Positions 1 through 13,901 are shown, counted from the first letter of the stretch. The stretch: 64,000 bases of DNA from Epiperipatus broadwayi (GCA_028023455.1 JAQFVV010000013.1:5892001-5956000), one strand, 5' to 3'. Notes: generated by a model not told the origin, from the letters alone. Made by a program: numbers and translations.

Positions 1-3000
1 CCAAATTCCTTGCACTCTTTTGTAAGAGTACAAAGCAGAATGGCTAAAAATACATTACTGCATTTTTTATATTTGGTAACACAATAGCCACCTGATTTTT
101 CTTAATACATTAATAAAAAATCTGCTAATTAAAAAAAAATATATATTGACGGAACATCTACAATTACTTTTTAATTATTTTTTCTATTTTTATTTCCTTT
201 AGAACATGACCCAACATGTAAACAACTTTTTACAGAAAAAATATATATATAAAATTATAAATGTCGTATGTTTACATTTATTAAAATAAAATAAAATGAA
301 TCAAAAATATTGTATGCATATATAATATAACATTATGCGTCAATTTACAATTTGGGAATTAATATTCTTGAGTGTGTGTGTGGGTAAGAAATATATACAT
401 AGACAATTTCATCCATTTTATACAGTTTATATAATAGCTAAATAAAATTAATATATATAACTGAGCTGCTTCACTACAGCCACCTTGTTTGTGATTACTC
501 ATAGAGTGACGGCACAGTATATTTATTTGATATATCCACTGCATATCTGTTGGAAGCAATTAATTTTATTTTCTCAAAAAAAAAAAAATATTAGTAATAA
601 ATTAAGAATTAGTATATTCTTTTAAATATCACTAAAAGAGATCCAAACATCTCGAATTTTGAAAACAGTATTTATTAAATAACAGTGCTTAACTAATATT
701 TTACTATAAAAGAAAACGCAATGTATGAATTCATAAAATTTTTAATTAAGGATTTACATAGCATGGATTATTAAAAAACAAAGTTGACATCTGCCTTTAA
801 TAAGTAAAGACCATAAAATATTAATGGAGATGTTATAACAACTGAAATATGGCTCTTATCACGTTCAAAGGATTCTGTCTTATTTTCACTCGAAATCTGT
901 AAATGTCTATATACATTTAAAGCGAGTATATATGCATATACCTTGGATATAGTGCCATTATTTATAAATAGAATTAATAATGCTATTAAGGATACCAAAA
1001 TATAATATTGATTTACTACAAAAGGAATTATTGAATGGAACTGTAAAATGTTGATTTGTATATTTATTCATTATATTTACTTCATATCTATTGGAAGCAA
1101 TTTTTTTATATGTATTGGGAAGACATCCATTAATTTGGCATTGTGCTTTGGATTATAGAAATAAGAATTATTAGTCACCATACCCAAATAAATATAGTAA
1201 TGGTTAATGTTAAAGACTGTAATAACGATATTAAATGAATTCTGCAGAAATTAACCTGTGGTGATGTTCAATATTCCAGATGATGTAACAATCTTTTTGA
1301 AATGAACTAATGTGTCTAGATGTACTCATGATGAAATAATAATGGATAACTCTAGGGTTAAGTCTAAAATACCATTTCATTGTAATATTACTGCTCGATT
1401 GTTACGGTGTATTCAAGTAATTGCATATGGATTTGTTGCCAGCCCAAGTGTTTTGAAACTTTGGACATTGTATGTTTTATTAATGTTGTAGAGTGTTTAG
1501 TTTTATTTGAAAGATTTTCTCTTATTTATATATTCAAGTAATCACTTCATGAATGTCTGTTGATATAAAGAATAGTTGATTGAGATTATAAATGATCATT
1601 GAGCAGATTTTATTAGAATAATATATTTATGTTTGATATTCTAAATAACAAGCCACAATAAGCTAAACTTTTTTTACCAATTAAATTGTATTTTCCTCTA
1701 ATTATACAATGCGTATATTGTCTAGCATCACACATGGTTTAAACACCATTTCCATGACATATGTTACTTTTACTTGTTCATTTGCCTCATTGTTTTATTA
1801 ACTAGAAGTCATGGTTTGCACCTATTTTAATTTATAACAATAATAATCATGAACTATAGCGACAGAATACAGGAATATGTAAACTTAAACTAGAAAATAA
1901 TTTAGTATGAATTTATATCAATTTTATTCAATTAACATTAGTTAGTATTTACTGTCTGAAGCCTGTTAGCTAATGAAGAGTTAGTACTCTTCATTATTCG
2001 ATCCTATATTAGATTGTAGTAGTGTGAGTGAGAGATTAAAGCCAGCACACATATATCTAATAAAATTTACGATTAATGCTTGTTAGAAATCAAGGTATTT
2101 TCTTTGTTACATTCATTTATTTTTATATCTGTAATTTATATATTTTGGTGAATTTTTAAAATCTCAAATATATAGCATCTTTGAAGATTTAGTTGCTATT
2201 ATTTTAATATTTTTTAATTACCTATATATGCACTATCATTTGTAATGTATTTACAAAAACAAAATAAATAAGCATTATAATTTTATCCTAGAAACAAGTG
2301 AATGTGTATTATCAAATATTAGTATGAATGAATCTTTTTAGGTAAATTTTTAAAATTTAATACTAACATTTACAGGAAGTATATTTTCTTTGTTAAGCTC
2401 GCAATCAGATAGGAACCGGTTGAGATGAGTGCATTTTATGTGGAGTGCTTTTTATGTTGTTTGCGCATTTACAAAAAGTAAATTAAAATAAATGCACATT
2501 TATTTTTCATATAAAATAAATAAATAATAACTACTCCATAATTTAATAGTACATTAAAAGTTAAGAACAATAAATTTCTCAGGATATTCTTATAGATGTA
2601 TGATAGTAATACTGTTGTAATCTTAAATACATACATTCTATTACGATAACCTTATATAACAAAAGAAGGCTAGTCACTCTTTCTCGGTCCTAAGTGAAAT
2701 ATAGTATTCAATTAATTAATTCTCAGAGTTATTAATTAAAACAATCTCAATCATTCAATTAAAAGATATATAGATTTAAAGTTATTAAGTCATTCTATGT
2801 ATGATGAATATAAAAGAGAATTTTATTCTACATCACCTTACCCTTCTGATTTGTAAGTGAGACAGCAGTAGTAATAATAAGTGGTGAATATAAATTTAAT
2901 AAATGAATATGTAATTAATAACTTGGAAGTGTGATCTTTTATTTCAACAATATGCAGACACTGATTTCAATAATGTCAACAGATGTATATTTAAATATAA

Positions 3001-5696
3001 CAATAAATAACAAGTGTATAACAAAATTATAAGTGAATAATAAACATAATTTAATAATAAAATTTTATAACAATTGTAATAAATATTATTGTTTGTTTTT
3101 CATGAATAAACTAATCTTGGGTTATGATTATGTGTGTAATTCTAAAGCCAAGACATGGCATTTTATTGAAGAGGGTTGAGCAGTAATAAGATACAACCTA
3201 ATCTCACAGATTAAGAATGTTTTATAATGTCTTTTATTATTTTTGTAATAATAATTGATTATCAACCTCATTATATAAAAGCTGGCCAGTTCTTTAACTC
3301 CTTTGGATTAAGCAGAATTATTTACTTAGTATTCCTAATGCTATACAAAATGCATAGCTTTATTCATTATGATATTCATATCTTTTACTAGAATGACTGG
3401 CTATGCTTCTTATATTATTATATTTAAAATTTAGATAATTAGTTAGGAGTATACTCCTACTAACAAATATTTAGTTTCCTGATGCTATAAGACTGCTTTA
3501 TTGCATAATATAGGATTTCAAATTATACAATTTGTAGGCACTATACAGAAAAATATTTCTTAGTGATTTAATCATCTACTCTGGATGTTTAGCTACCTAT
3601 CAACCTGAAGCTGAAATGTAAAGTCAATTAAACATAAATGGGTTTACTGAAATTTATAAGTTTAAGTAAATGTAACCTGACTCCAATATAAAATGTAAAT
3701 CGCATATATAACCCTCATATCTAATATAATAATATAAAGTAGTTACCTATACCTTCATATCCCAGCTTTATTTTGAGAACTTTATTATTTATTTATTATT
3801 ACACTAATAATAACTATAAATAATTCAGTAATTATAAACAATGGTTCCTCAAATATATAATCTTATTTTTTATGAATGATTGAGAATTATTCTATGGAAA
3901 TTGTTACATTTTACAGAGTATTCCAATATTTATAATTTATTGGCAAAACATTATCATAAGCCTAACATTAAATAAGAAGCACAAGTTAATTCCTTTCATA
4001 GATTTAAATTTTTAGTAACACTTAAGATAATAATTTTATGAAATTTAATAACACATTTAGTAATCCTACTCTGGATGTCTGCTGATCAATTTATGATGAT
4101 TATTATATTTTCATATTATGGCATTCATAGTCACAAATCCATTACTATAGAACTGACTTTGAATTGCAGACTAATATCCATATGATTGGTGTTTATCACA
4201 TATTTTAAAAGTAGTAGATTACTAATCCTTTGGTTTAAACACAATTTATTTTGCTATATAGTTCAAGCTCTTTTAAAAATTTTTAAGTCCTAGAAAATAA
4301 ATAATAATCCATAGACTAAATTAACTTCGTTGATTTTTATTAAGGGTTAAGCATTTTCTCCAAACCTGTGAATTTATAAATTAATTTAACTTTATATTAT
4401 CTAAAGTTTTAACTTTCATAATCCACGGTGAGGTAATCCATATAGTTTCTAAACAAATTATTTCAAAATTATTTTGAAAGAAAAGACAAATGATTTGATT
4501 GATGTTATAATGAGCATCCCATAAGCAATTTTTCCAAAATTCCATTAGTAATTGAAGACATTAAATTAGATTTTCTTTAAAATAGTATTTAGTGATAATC
4601 CTTGTTATTGTTTATCCATTTTTGTTTTAGGAGAAGATATATTTTGCCAGCTAGGGAAAATAATCAGAGTTAGTTTGTCTAGTCTGCCATTCTGGAGAAG
4701 ATTATATAAAAATGGCTATTTTAAAATTTAATTTAATTGGATCTTGGGTGCCCTATAGTTTTACAAAGACTGATTTAATTTTGTCAAGAAATCATATTTG
4801 TAGCCTCTGGTCTCAACTGATATCTTAATTAGTCATTATTACCCACAATTTCTTATATCTTTTTTTTCCAGAAAAAAATTGTTCATTGCTATAATGATAA
4901 GGAGTAACTGTTGATTATAAGTTGTCTGGGTTTATTCTAAGTGGCAAATTTCCAGACATTGAATAAAATGAAAGAAAGAAAATAATAATAATACCAAATC
5001 TTTAATATTATATCTTAATTTGAATTATTTTCAAAAAAATTTCTACAATTAATTACTTTTAACAATTAAATAATTTGTCTCTTTAAAGTTTTCAGATATT
5101 TTATTTAAATAAATTCAATTTTAATTAATACCTTGTTTTTATTGTAATACTAAACAAAATAACTTAATTTACTAGATTTACATTTATGAATTTTAAATTG
5201 AATAAGGCTTAAACATATAGAAATTCCATGCATGCACACACATATTTTAAATGTAGTGCTGGTTAAATGTAATCTCGATTATAATTATTATAATATAATT
5301 ATTGTGGAATTGTTTCAAATCTGATGTTTTATTATGTTTGATTTAGTGTATCCTATTTTGCATATTTTTCTGCAATATCAGTTTTATGTGTGTGTTTTCT
5401 GTGTGTACATAAAAAAAAAAATCAATTGCGTTTAAAAAAAAAAATAACATCGACACATATTTTGTATATGTATTGATTAATAAAATCTGCTCAGAAGACA
5501 TCTTTAAATATTTTCTACAAAATTTATATTCTCTTAGGCAGTACTATGAGAGACTTTTTAAATTTCATTTTTGATCATATTATCTGCTATCTGACCAATG
5601 ATAGTGGTGGATTTATTTTGTTAATTTGAAAAAAAGCTAGTAAGAATTTTATAGGTTTTTGGCTCAATTAATTATGAGGGTAAATATTATGTTACA
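1..5696. other. AT-rich DNA, probable PAK intron; nothing recognised
   Basis: This stretch is AT-rich with frequent stops in all frames. I find no exon, RNA gene or assignable transposon in it. Because the exon at 9173 begins with a splice acceptor and in the middle of a kinase domain, this stretch is most simply the intron in front of it, or part of it. I looked for the preceding PAK segment (the kinase subdomain VIII-IX region) and did not see it here. Confidence 0.5.
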
Positions 5697-5704
5697 ATAT
5701 ATAT

Positions 5705-7488
5705 CAGAGATAGTCAAACTTTTAAACATTGGGGGTGACTTGTTAGTGAAAGTGTATGTGAAGGTGACTACATTTTTTTCAGGGCTACGTACTGGAAACA
5801 GAAAAAAAACATTATTTTTGCCGGAACGGGAAAAAAATAACAGTTTGAAGTCCTGATTTTTTTAGAATGTACTTATGAATTGGTGTTTTTTCTTAATAAC
5901 AGCTTTTTAAATATTCACAAATATTGGTGATGTTTTTAGAAAATACTTACAAACTGATGAATTTATTTTCTCGAAGATATGAATTGTTGGAAGATATTTT
6001 ACTATTACTACTAACTTTAAAGTAATTATTACAAAAAAAAAAAACATAATTTCTGCATTTTGCACCCTCTCTTGGCCATTTTGATTACATTTTTGCTATT
6101 TTATACATATTTTATTATAAATTCATAGCGTTATCGGTATTTAAAATTTTAATTCCAAACAAATCCACTATTGACAGTATTTTTTGCAAAAAATCTATTT
6201 CTGATTGCAATCTAATGTATATATCCCTCCTCTTTTTCCTTATAAGGTGCTGCAAAGCATTAACTGTCAACTTCGGCTATTGTTCTCCAGGTATTTCTGT
6301 CAAAATCATAAATCAAATCAAAATGTTTTATGCTTTCATAATAGATTTTGAATGTAAATAAATATATTTCTTGTAATTTTTTACATTCATAATTAAGTTT
6401 TTACATTAATTTACCTAAATATAAACATTGATTCGAAAATTTTTAAATTTTACAAGGAAAAGTGAATAGCGCTTGACCGCTATTTAAGACAAGTAAATAA
6501 CGTTGACTGCTATTTGCATATCAGTGATATTCAGTGATAAAATAGTAAAATGCAACTATTTTTCATAAGTATTTATGGATTTTATGATTGTATTTTTACT
6601 ATATTGACTAATAATGTGTCTAGATTTAGATTTTTATTTAAAATATTTAATTTTAGACAAAGAAAAGACAACAGAAGTGAATACAAGAAATCATAGGTGT
6701 TGTCACGTAATGATTGGTTGAAATATAATTTCTTTGTTTTACTGCAGGCTATTTTTCATATGTTTTTTTAAATATTTTTCTTCAGTTATTAACATTATTT
6801 TAAATTTTTTATTACATTTAACCAATTTGAATGTAAAATAATTTAGTTTTTAGAAGATAAGTTAAAACAATTCTGATTATTGTACATTAATATATTTCAG
6901 AAAGGAAACTGGCTAGACCCATATTTAACAAAACAAATCATTAAAATTTGTACTCAATTTGGCTAATAAGAAAATTCATCAGAGAAAAAGGTTAAAATTA
7001 CCGCAGCTCCCTCTAGTATTACAATTTTTCCATGTCGCTTTCTAAAATATTTATTAAATTATAATTTTAAATTACCTACAAATAATTATTTTCTAGAGCT
7101 GGTCCTGAATTTTAAGAAGAAAAAAAATAAATTATCATTTTAGAATTATATTAAAATAAATGAAACTTTTACAAAAAGAAATTACTAAACATCACATGAT
7201 CACTATTTCTTATGCTTACTCATAACTGTTATTAAAGCAGGCAAAACTCTCCATACAGTAGTGCCATTCAGTGCAAGCCAGAGTAATCAATGGATGCCAG
7301 AAGGCTGGGATGAATAGGCACTAGATAGGGATTTTATGTACAAGTCTTCTGGCATCCATTAATTATTCTGGCTTGCACTGAGTGGCACTACTGTAAGGAG
7401 AGGTTTGCCTGTTTTAAAAAAAAGAAATTACGCGATCGACTTTTAGAAACCTTGTGGGCGACCGTGGTTAACGTCTTGGCCACCCCTG
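5705..7488. mobile_element. hAT-like nonautonomous DNA transposon
   Basis: The left end reads CAGAGATAGTCAAAC and the right end, on the minus strand, reads CAGGGGTGGCCAAGAC. This is an imperfect terminal inverted repeat of the CAG-type seen in hAT elements. An 8-bp near-duplication flanks it: atatatat at 5697-5704 and atatataa at 7489-7496, which is the hAT target-site length, although the target is low complexity. The right part (7425-7488) is clearly more GC-rich than its surroundings. No transposase is visible, so this would be a nonautonomous copy. A 71-bp-arm palindrome at 7233-7416 sits inside it. The boundaries are inferred from the termini and the target duplication only. Confidence 0.55.
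7233..7416. repeat. inverted repeat with 71-bp arms
   Basis: Bases 7233-7303 are nearly the exact reverse complement of 7346-7416. Both arms contain the core AGTGCAAGCCAGA and end in ATGGATGCCAGAAG next to a 42-bp loop. There are only about ten mismatches across the arms, so the duplication or insertion is fairly recent. It lies inside the hAT-like element and could be its own internal foldback or a nested small insertion. Confidence 0.85.
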
Positions 7489-7496
7489 ATATATAT

Positions 7497-9172
7497 AATT
7501 AAATATTATAGTGGAGAGATATATGCTCCATAGTCTTATAGTTTTTTTCCCAGTAAAAAAGATATCGGACTGATATTACTTACTGTAAATGCATTTCTCA
7601 GAATTGTATTTGATCATCGGGTGAGTTTGATATTTAAACTTCTGAATCTCACCACCAGAAACAACAACCAGTCTTTTTATTTAAATGCTATAATTGTAAA
7701 CATGTTGATATTAAAGCTTGAGTATATTACAATTAAATATATGTATATACTGTATTTAATTTTTTAATGTAATTATGAAATGTTTATAATATTGTACTAA
7801 AAGATTTAAAATCATACGTATGAGTTTGAATTGCGAATATATTTAAGCTTTAATTCCATTATACTTAAATAATAAATTGAACTATTATTTCTTGACTGTA
7901 AATACAAGTATTTAAACCTCTAGTATAATGGATAATTGGAGATTGTTCTAAGAAATGCATGTATAATGACTGGGATTGGTCATATCTTTTTCACTGGTCA
8001 ATAGCTTGCAAAAGTATGACATTCATATCAGGAAAGCTGGATTCAATAATGTTTAAGTCATTTTTTAATATTTTATATATTTTTTTAATATTATTTATTC
8101 TGATTTTATCCATGCTTATGTTCTTATATGTAAGAATACAGTATGCTCTATAATATGGACCAAAATCTTGCTATTTTTAACAGCTCATTTTTGAATATGC
8201 CTTAATTTAAATTTTCAATTGTTGGGTTTTGTGTTATTTTGGCAACAAAGCCATTCTATTTGTTTATTTAAAGCATGCAGTGTGTTTATTTTTATTGCAG
8301 CAAAAGAAATATTTTACATGGAAAAAGCATTAGCATGTAAACACTTTATATACTAAATCTTCGACTGAAGATTAGGCATCAACAATGACTATAAATAGAT
8401 CACTTACAATAAAGTATAGAAGATATTGTAAGAGAAACTGTAGATTGAAAGCGTTATGGAAACTAGTTAGAAGAGGCATAAAATAACATGGAAAATGATT
8501 GAAGATGAAGTCAGAAAGTCATGGGATGAGATTAATTAAATAGCTAGCAAAAGATTGAATTTTTTTTTTGTAATTCTATGTTGCACATGAAGATTTAAAG
8601 GAAAATAATATATTCAAAAATTCAAAGCTTTGAATTAAATTGTTTTATATTAATAAATTTAATAAAATTTACATTCTATAATCCTGTGTTAATAACTGCA
8701 TGGTTTTTGACATTAATGAATGGCTGCAGTATGATTATATTATTGCTAATGTTAGCTTTATAAGAGTAATTTTTATAATACTGTATCCAAAAATAAATTT
8801 GGAGAAATGTCACTTTCAACAATACTTTAATGATCAATCAGTTCACTAGTATTAATATCACAGAAATAATAATTATATTTGCATGAATGTTTGGCCTCAT
8901 TCTAATGCAGCTGATAAAGTTTATTTCTGAAATGTATTATGTATTCATACTGCAGAATAATTTGTCATTTTTTTTTACATAACATGGCAATGAATTACAT
9001 ATTTTCAAAATGTGCATCAATATATTAATTAAATAATAATGTCTGTAACTTATGATGATTGTTAACTTTATATGAATCTTAATGGCTTATGACCATCAAT
9101 AAAATATTTTTAAGTAATTTAAGGAATCATTTTCCAGTCTTAAAGAAAATGATTTTTTTTTTTTTATGGCAG
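7497..9172. other. AT-rich intron sequence up to the PAK splice acceptor
   Basis: I see no recognisable gene or transposon here. The last 20 bases before 9173 form a pyrimidine-rich tract ending in AG (9171-9172), as expected of a splice acceptor. The short open frame that begins at 9089 runs through this tract into the exon and is not a real start. Confidence 0.6.
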
Positions 9173-9310
9173 GCTCTCTATTTGATAGCAACCAATGGGA
9201 AGCCAGATATTAAGGAAAAAGATAAACTTTCTTCAGTATTTCAAGATTTTTTAGACAAATGCCTGGAAGTTGAAGTAGATAAAAGAGGAGCAGCCTCAGA
9301 ATTGTTAAAG
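9173..9310 (+). CDS. Pak: p21-activated kinase (group I PAK), penultimate coding exon
   Basis: This exon encodes 46 residues of the C-terminal lobe of a group I PAK serine/threonine kinase, a Rac/Cdc42 effector that signals to the actin cytoskeleton from the cytoplasm. The reading begins [17 protein letters not shown] and continues through [19 protein letters not shown] to ELLK. This matches the family's segment from the helix after the APE/WSLG region to the subdomain XI arginine (VDKR). The exon is delimited by a poly-T plus AG acceptor at 9171-9172 and a GT donor at 9311, and its length (138 bp) is a whole number of codons. It joins in phase with the exon at 34587. The N-terminal regulatory region (CRIB, autoinhibitory segment) and the ATP-binding lobe are not in the window. 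Family assignment is firm; which group I paralogue is not determinable. Confidence 0.93.
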
Positions 9311-10264
9311 GTAGTACATTTTATTTTATTTTATTTTGTTTTTAAATTGTTTTGTATTTGCCCTCTGATATTTATAATCTTATTAGTAAGTAAATAATCA
9401 TGAATAGTATAAAATAGAGAATGATCATAGATGTAAGAATCAGTACAGAAAATTCTTGACAATTATATCTTCATTCATCATGAATTTCCAAGATCTCAAT
9501 TGAATAACTTCCTAAAAAAAATTCTGCAATACTTAAGAAAGTTCACTAACTATAATTGTTTCACATTATACAAGGCTCACACGCACACAGGTACATACAA
9601 AATGTACTAAGTGATTTAAAAATACAATAGTTTTATGTTAATGTAATATCAATGATAAAAGCTAGGATTAAAGATTTTAAATTTGATTTATAATATACTC
9701 TTATAATATGCTGAGTAATTTATTTTAAAAAATAGTTCTTCTTTTTATAACAATGTTGCTATTTTTTGTTAAATGTTTTTATATAATTTAGAAATTCTGT
9801 TTGTTTGTTTATTTGGGTCAAATCTTGTTACTAATTTTCAACATACTTCTACCAAACAGATTTTCTTCAAATTTTATACATATTAGATAATGATAATGAT
9901 GCATTATGACACTTTCAAATTGCATTAATATTAGTTTATTAAATTTTCAGTGATTGCAATAAGTAGCAGTATATTTTTTAAAAATATGCTTTTATTGAAT
10001 TTTATAACAAATTCATTAAATTTTTTTATAGTTAATTAAAATAGAAAGAAGAAGAAGAAATGAAGATGCAATCTTAATTTCTTTTAATTGCTTAACTGAA
10101 ATGTGCTTTTTTTAAAACATTACTTTATAAATGCAAAAATCTTGTAAACAATTTTTAAACATGCTTCAATTTCAAATATTGGAAATATGTGAAATTTACA
10201 TTCTCAGTTTTCAAATTTAAGCATGAATAATTACAAAAAGCAGTTGGAAATATCTAAATATTAA

Positions 10265-10612
10265 AAAAGAAAAATATTATATATAAAAATTATTTAATAA
10301 AAATGCTTTTATTTAATTTGATGAATAATGTATTAAAAAACAAAAAACATTTTTTTTTTTCGACCACAGTTTTGATTTTCATATGTAATTTGAAATAAAA
10401 ACATAGGGCTTTCATCAATTAATTAATTCAATCAGTAACAGTTAGTAATAGAATGAATTAATTCATGGATGTATCATGCTTTTATTTCAAGTTACATATA
10501 ATAATTAAAATTGTGGTTTGTGGGGGAAATTTTTTTTGTGTTTTTAATGCATTCTCATCAAATTAAGTAAAACCATTTTTTATAAAATATTTTAATATAT
10601 ATATTATATTTC
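10265..10612. repeat. inverted repeat (foldback), arms about 165 bp
   Basis: The sequence from about 10265 to 10438 is an imperfect reverse complement of about 10450-10612. The best-conserved part is CCACAGTTTTGA near 10365 against TCAATTTTAATT/TGTGG-type sequence near 10510. A second well-matched block is the AATTTGATGAATAATG segment against CATTCTCATCAAATT. The arms are AT-rich and diverged, so the outer limits are approximate. There is no coding potential. It could be an old MITE of the foldback kind. Confidence 0.6.
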
Positions 10613-12580
10613 ATTAAAATATCAAAAGCTTATAATTCAAAGATTAATGTTTCTTTAATTTTTATATTACAGCAAATGTTTTATTTTTTGTTTAAATTGC
10701 AAATTTGGAAATAAATTTTTTTCTTTTGTTGCACTGCAGTTTTGATGAAATGTTATTAATATTATTCTCATGGATTTGGTGTCCATTCTTATGGCTTTAA
10801 ATACGTTTATAATTTATATTTATTGAGCAACCATGTCAGTTTTTACACCTACAAATTCCAAATTTATTTAAAAGCAAAGCTTATACTATTAAGAATATTT
10901 TTACAGTTGGAATCAAACTAGGTTGATCTTCAAGTAAAAAACTGCTTTATTTATCATTAAATAAGTCACTCATAAAATCAAATGGCTATCAAAATAGAAA
11001 AATATAGTAGTTTTTTTCTAATGGACCAGACTTGAGATTTAGTCCAATTTTTTCTTTTCTTTAAATTAACAATTTACCCAGGAATTAATTGTTGTTACCA
11101 GGCTTGAGATGCTTATAAAGATTACTAGAATGCTAATTGAAAATATTTCACAATTACTATTTTTTATTGACTCCTTTGCTACTGAAGATGCTGTATTAAA
11201 TTTTTTATGCATCTGCTGAAGCTAATACAGCATAAAAAGATAATAAAACTAGTAAAATACAATTATCAAAAAATAAAGAATTTAAATATCTTAAAACTAA
11301 TTACTAATAAATTTATTAATAAATTATATATTTTGATATGTTAGTTTGAAATTTGATATTTTTTAATATTTTAAAATTAATCTACATTTAAGTACAAAAA
11401 GAATGAGTATTAAATTATTTGTTAGCCGTTATTAATGTTTTTTTAAATATTTTTTATGATAGGAATCTTTCAAATACCCAGCTAGATACATGATCTCAAA
11501 AAAATATCTTTTTCCCTAACAAAATAAATATTATTTTTGAAATAATTTGTTTTCAATTATTTATTTTAATAATAAAGAAGAAAATCAAAATAAGATAATA
11601 TCTAAATTTGATCGATTTATATCCATATATATATATTGTACCGGACACTCTACACTATTTTTAATCACCAAGTGTGCCACTAGTCACTGTCGACCTAGAA
11701 AATTTGATTTACAGTGATCAAAAGTGATTATGATATTCTGATATTGATGCCGCCAGTTAGTCTCAGGGAGAGAAAGAGATCTTAAACACTGTTCAGACAA
11801 TTGAATGATAGGACAAAACAAAAGTCGGCCAAAAAACAAATATAATTAATAATAATTCTGAATTTATTAAATAAAATTTTGACCCAAATTCTACCCTTAT
11901 TTGTCTGAGACTGCACGTGAGTATTATAGCATTAACACTTCAGCAGATAATTTTGTTTTCTTACCTAAATTTTTAGGGAATTATAATAATCTTTCTCCCA
12001 TTGATTTATCTACACATATTATGCTCTGTTTGATTTCTATTTTTCTTTCTTTAGAAATTTTTAGTAAAGGCAATCTTGAAAGGAAGTTAATGAATAGTGC
12101 AGAGCAATCGTTTCTTAACCTGCTAAAGAAATTGGGACCAAAACAAGGACATCCTTTGCTCCTTAAACACTCATAAGGACTCGCGTTTATTATATGGCCC
12201 TTAAGGTTATCCTTCTTATAAGTAAAGTGAAAAGATTACAATTTGGTAAATTTAATATAATAAAAGCAAAATCTCATGTTCTATATGGCATACAAGTAAA
12301 ACAGACTTCATAATCGATAAGATAAATCTCCAGACACAAGATCTATGATCTGCAGGAAATGCAAACAAATATTAAACTAAATTAATTTCATTTGAAAAGA
12401 GATAGGTAATCCAAAAAGGAAAAATTACTATTATCTGCCAAAACTTTTAACAACAAATATTAATAATAATAAAAAAATGAGTATAAAATATTGACTTGCA
12501 ACACACTCCCGACAAAACGATAACAAAATAAAATCTTGAACTTAGTATTTGTCTGAAGGTTTGTAATGATGATATATTAT
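10613..12580. other. AT-rich intron DNA; one transposon-end-like motif pair
   Basis: This is mostly uninformative AT-rich DNA. At 11186-11208 a 23-bp string is identical to 32889-32911, which spans the right end of the TIR element listed there. The string TAATACAGCAT follows at 11223-11233 and equals that element's left end. An open frame at 11901-12176 has no family I recognise. Confidence 0.4.
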
Positions 12581-12723
12581 AAGATGTAATATGTTGGACT
12601 ATTTTCATCATTTCTGAGTCAATGTTGAATGTGCAGAAAATTTTAAACTTTATTTAAACTTTCCAAATACAAACAACTTGTTAGTAATAACACTCAAATA
12701 AACAATACAGGTTAGTAATTACA

Positions 12724-12762
12724 CAACGTTTCGAGTAGTATTATTCTCCACTCTTCTTCAGG
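12724..12762 (-). other. hammerhead-ribozyme-like motif, left arm
   Basis: On the minus strand the motif reads CCTGAAGAAGAGT, then a loop, then ACTCGAAACGTTG. That corresponds to a hammerhead CUGANGA box, a GAGT/ACTC stem II and a GAAAC box. The canonical box is CUGAUGA, so one core position differs, and the usual GUC cleavage context is not evident. Self-cleavage is unproven and perhaps lost. Confidence 0.4.
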
Positions 12763-12800
12763 TGTTGCTGACCTATATGCACAGTGACAATATTCGTTTA

Positions 12801-12877
12801 GAAGTTGAACTCGAACCTTTAGATTCTTGAATATCGAATTTAAGGCAAATGCTTTACTAACTGAGCTATTCTGTCAA
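12801..12877 (-). repeat. tRNA-like module, left arm of the foldback
   Basis: On the minus strand it shows a tRNA box A (TAGCTCAGTTAGTAAAGC) and a box B (GAGTTCAAC-type) at normal tRNA spacing. It is the inverted counterpart of 13902-13981 and has more box A differences. It lacks a paired acceptor stem, so it is a tRNA-derived SINE-type head and not a functional tRNA. Confidence 0.6.
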
Positions 12878-12905
12878 AGGCAACATATAGTAGAAATTTG
12901 ATATA

Positions 12906-13777
12906 CACCTGGGTCTCATTTTATGCGGTAGATAGGTTCCTCAGAAAACGCGCACAAAAGAAATTGCACAAAAATAAATGTAACTTACTTTAAAAAATGG
13001 GGGATAGGTTCCTGTAATTTTCAGAAATTGGCATTAAAGCAAAGCAACAAAGAAAAATTACTTTAAAATTCGCATTAAAAAAATAAGGAAATAAAGTATG
13101 ACTAATAAAAAATTTCAAATATATGAAAAAAATTAATATAAGTCAAACTTTTTATATTTTTTTTATTAAATACAGTATTTAATTTTACATTTTTTCATAC
13201 ATATTTTAATCATTACTGCTAATTTACAATATGTGTTTGTTTGTGAACTAATAAGAAATCAGATTCATGACATGTTCTACAACTAGCGCCACTTCCAGTC
13301 TTGTGCTGTTTCTATATTAAAAAAATGAGATTGCAATCAAAACAAAAAGATTAGACATTATCATTCAAAAGATTATTTTCAGTTTATAAAATCAATAAAA
13401 TCTTCATTATTATTTATTTTAAAAATCTAAAAAAATATTTATTTCTGTTAATATTTAACAAAATACGTTTTAAAAGTTTAAAATTTTTGAATATTTATTG
13501 TGATATTTTTATACGTATGTATAAATCTATTATTATTATTTACTCATTAGTATAAGTAGGTTATTTACATAGAAGCTAAGACTCTAACTACAGCTTATGG
13601 CCATATTAACATAAGCTGCTAATATAACGTTATATTTTTGAAAGAAAAAGTCAAAATAAGTTATTAATAATTTAAATGTTTTGATATCTAATAAATATAT
13701 TGAAATATGAAGGATATTAAGAAGAAACATGAATCACATAACTTTAAAATCGCATTAAAATAATCCAGACCCAGCTG
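12906..13777. mobile_element. Tigger-like MITE (copy 1), nested in the foldback
   Basis: The ends read CACCTGGGTCTCATTTTATG on the left and, inverted, CAGCTGGGTCTGGATTATTT on the right. A TA dinucleotide duplicates on both sides (12904-12905 and 13778-13779), as Tc1/mariner/pogo elements do. The TTTTATGCGG, GGTTCCTCAGAAAACGCGC and repeated TTCGCATTAAA-type strings are the style of pogo/Tigger ends. It is inverted relative to and shorter than copy 2 at 15164-16467, with which it shares both ends and several internal blocks. No transposase frame is left. It is younger than the foldback element it splits. Confidence 0.75.
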
Positions 13778-13901
13778 TATTTATATATGATGGTTGGTTC
13801 AAATCCTCCTGAGTCCTTCAATTTTTTTTTTTGTTATGACTCAGGAGGATTTGAACCAACCCTCATATAAATATATCAAATTTCTACTATATGTTGATTT
13901 T

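Noticed and set aside
9089-9397. A 102-codon open frame around the PAK exon as a small gene
   Set aside because: Only 9173-9310 is homologous to PAK. The leading and trailing codons are intron, with a poly-T acceptor tract and a GT donor in between.
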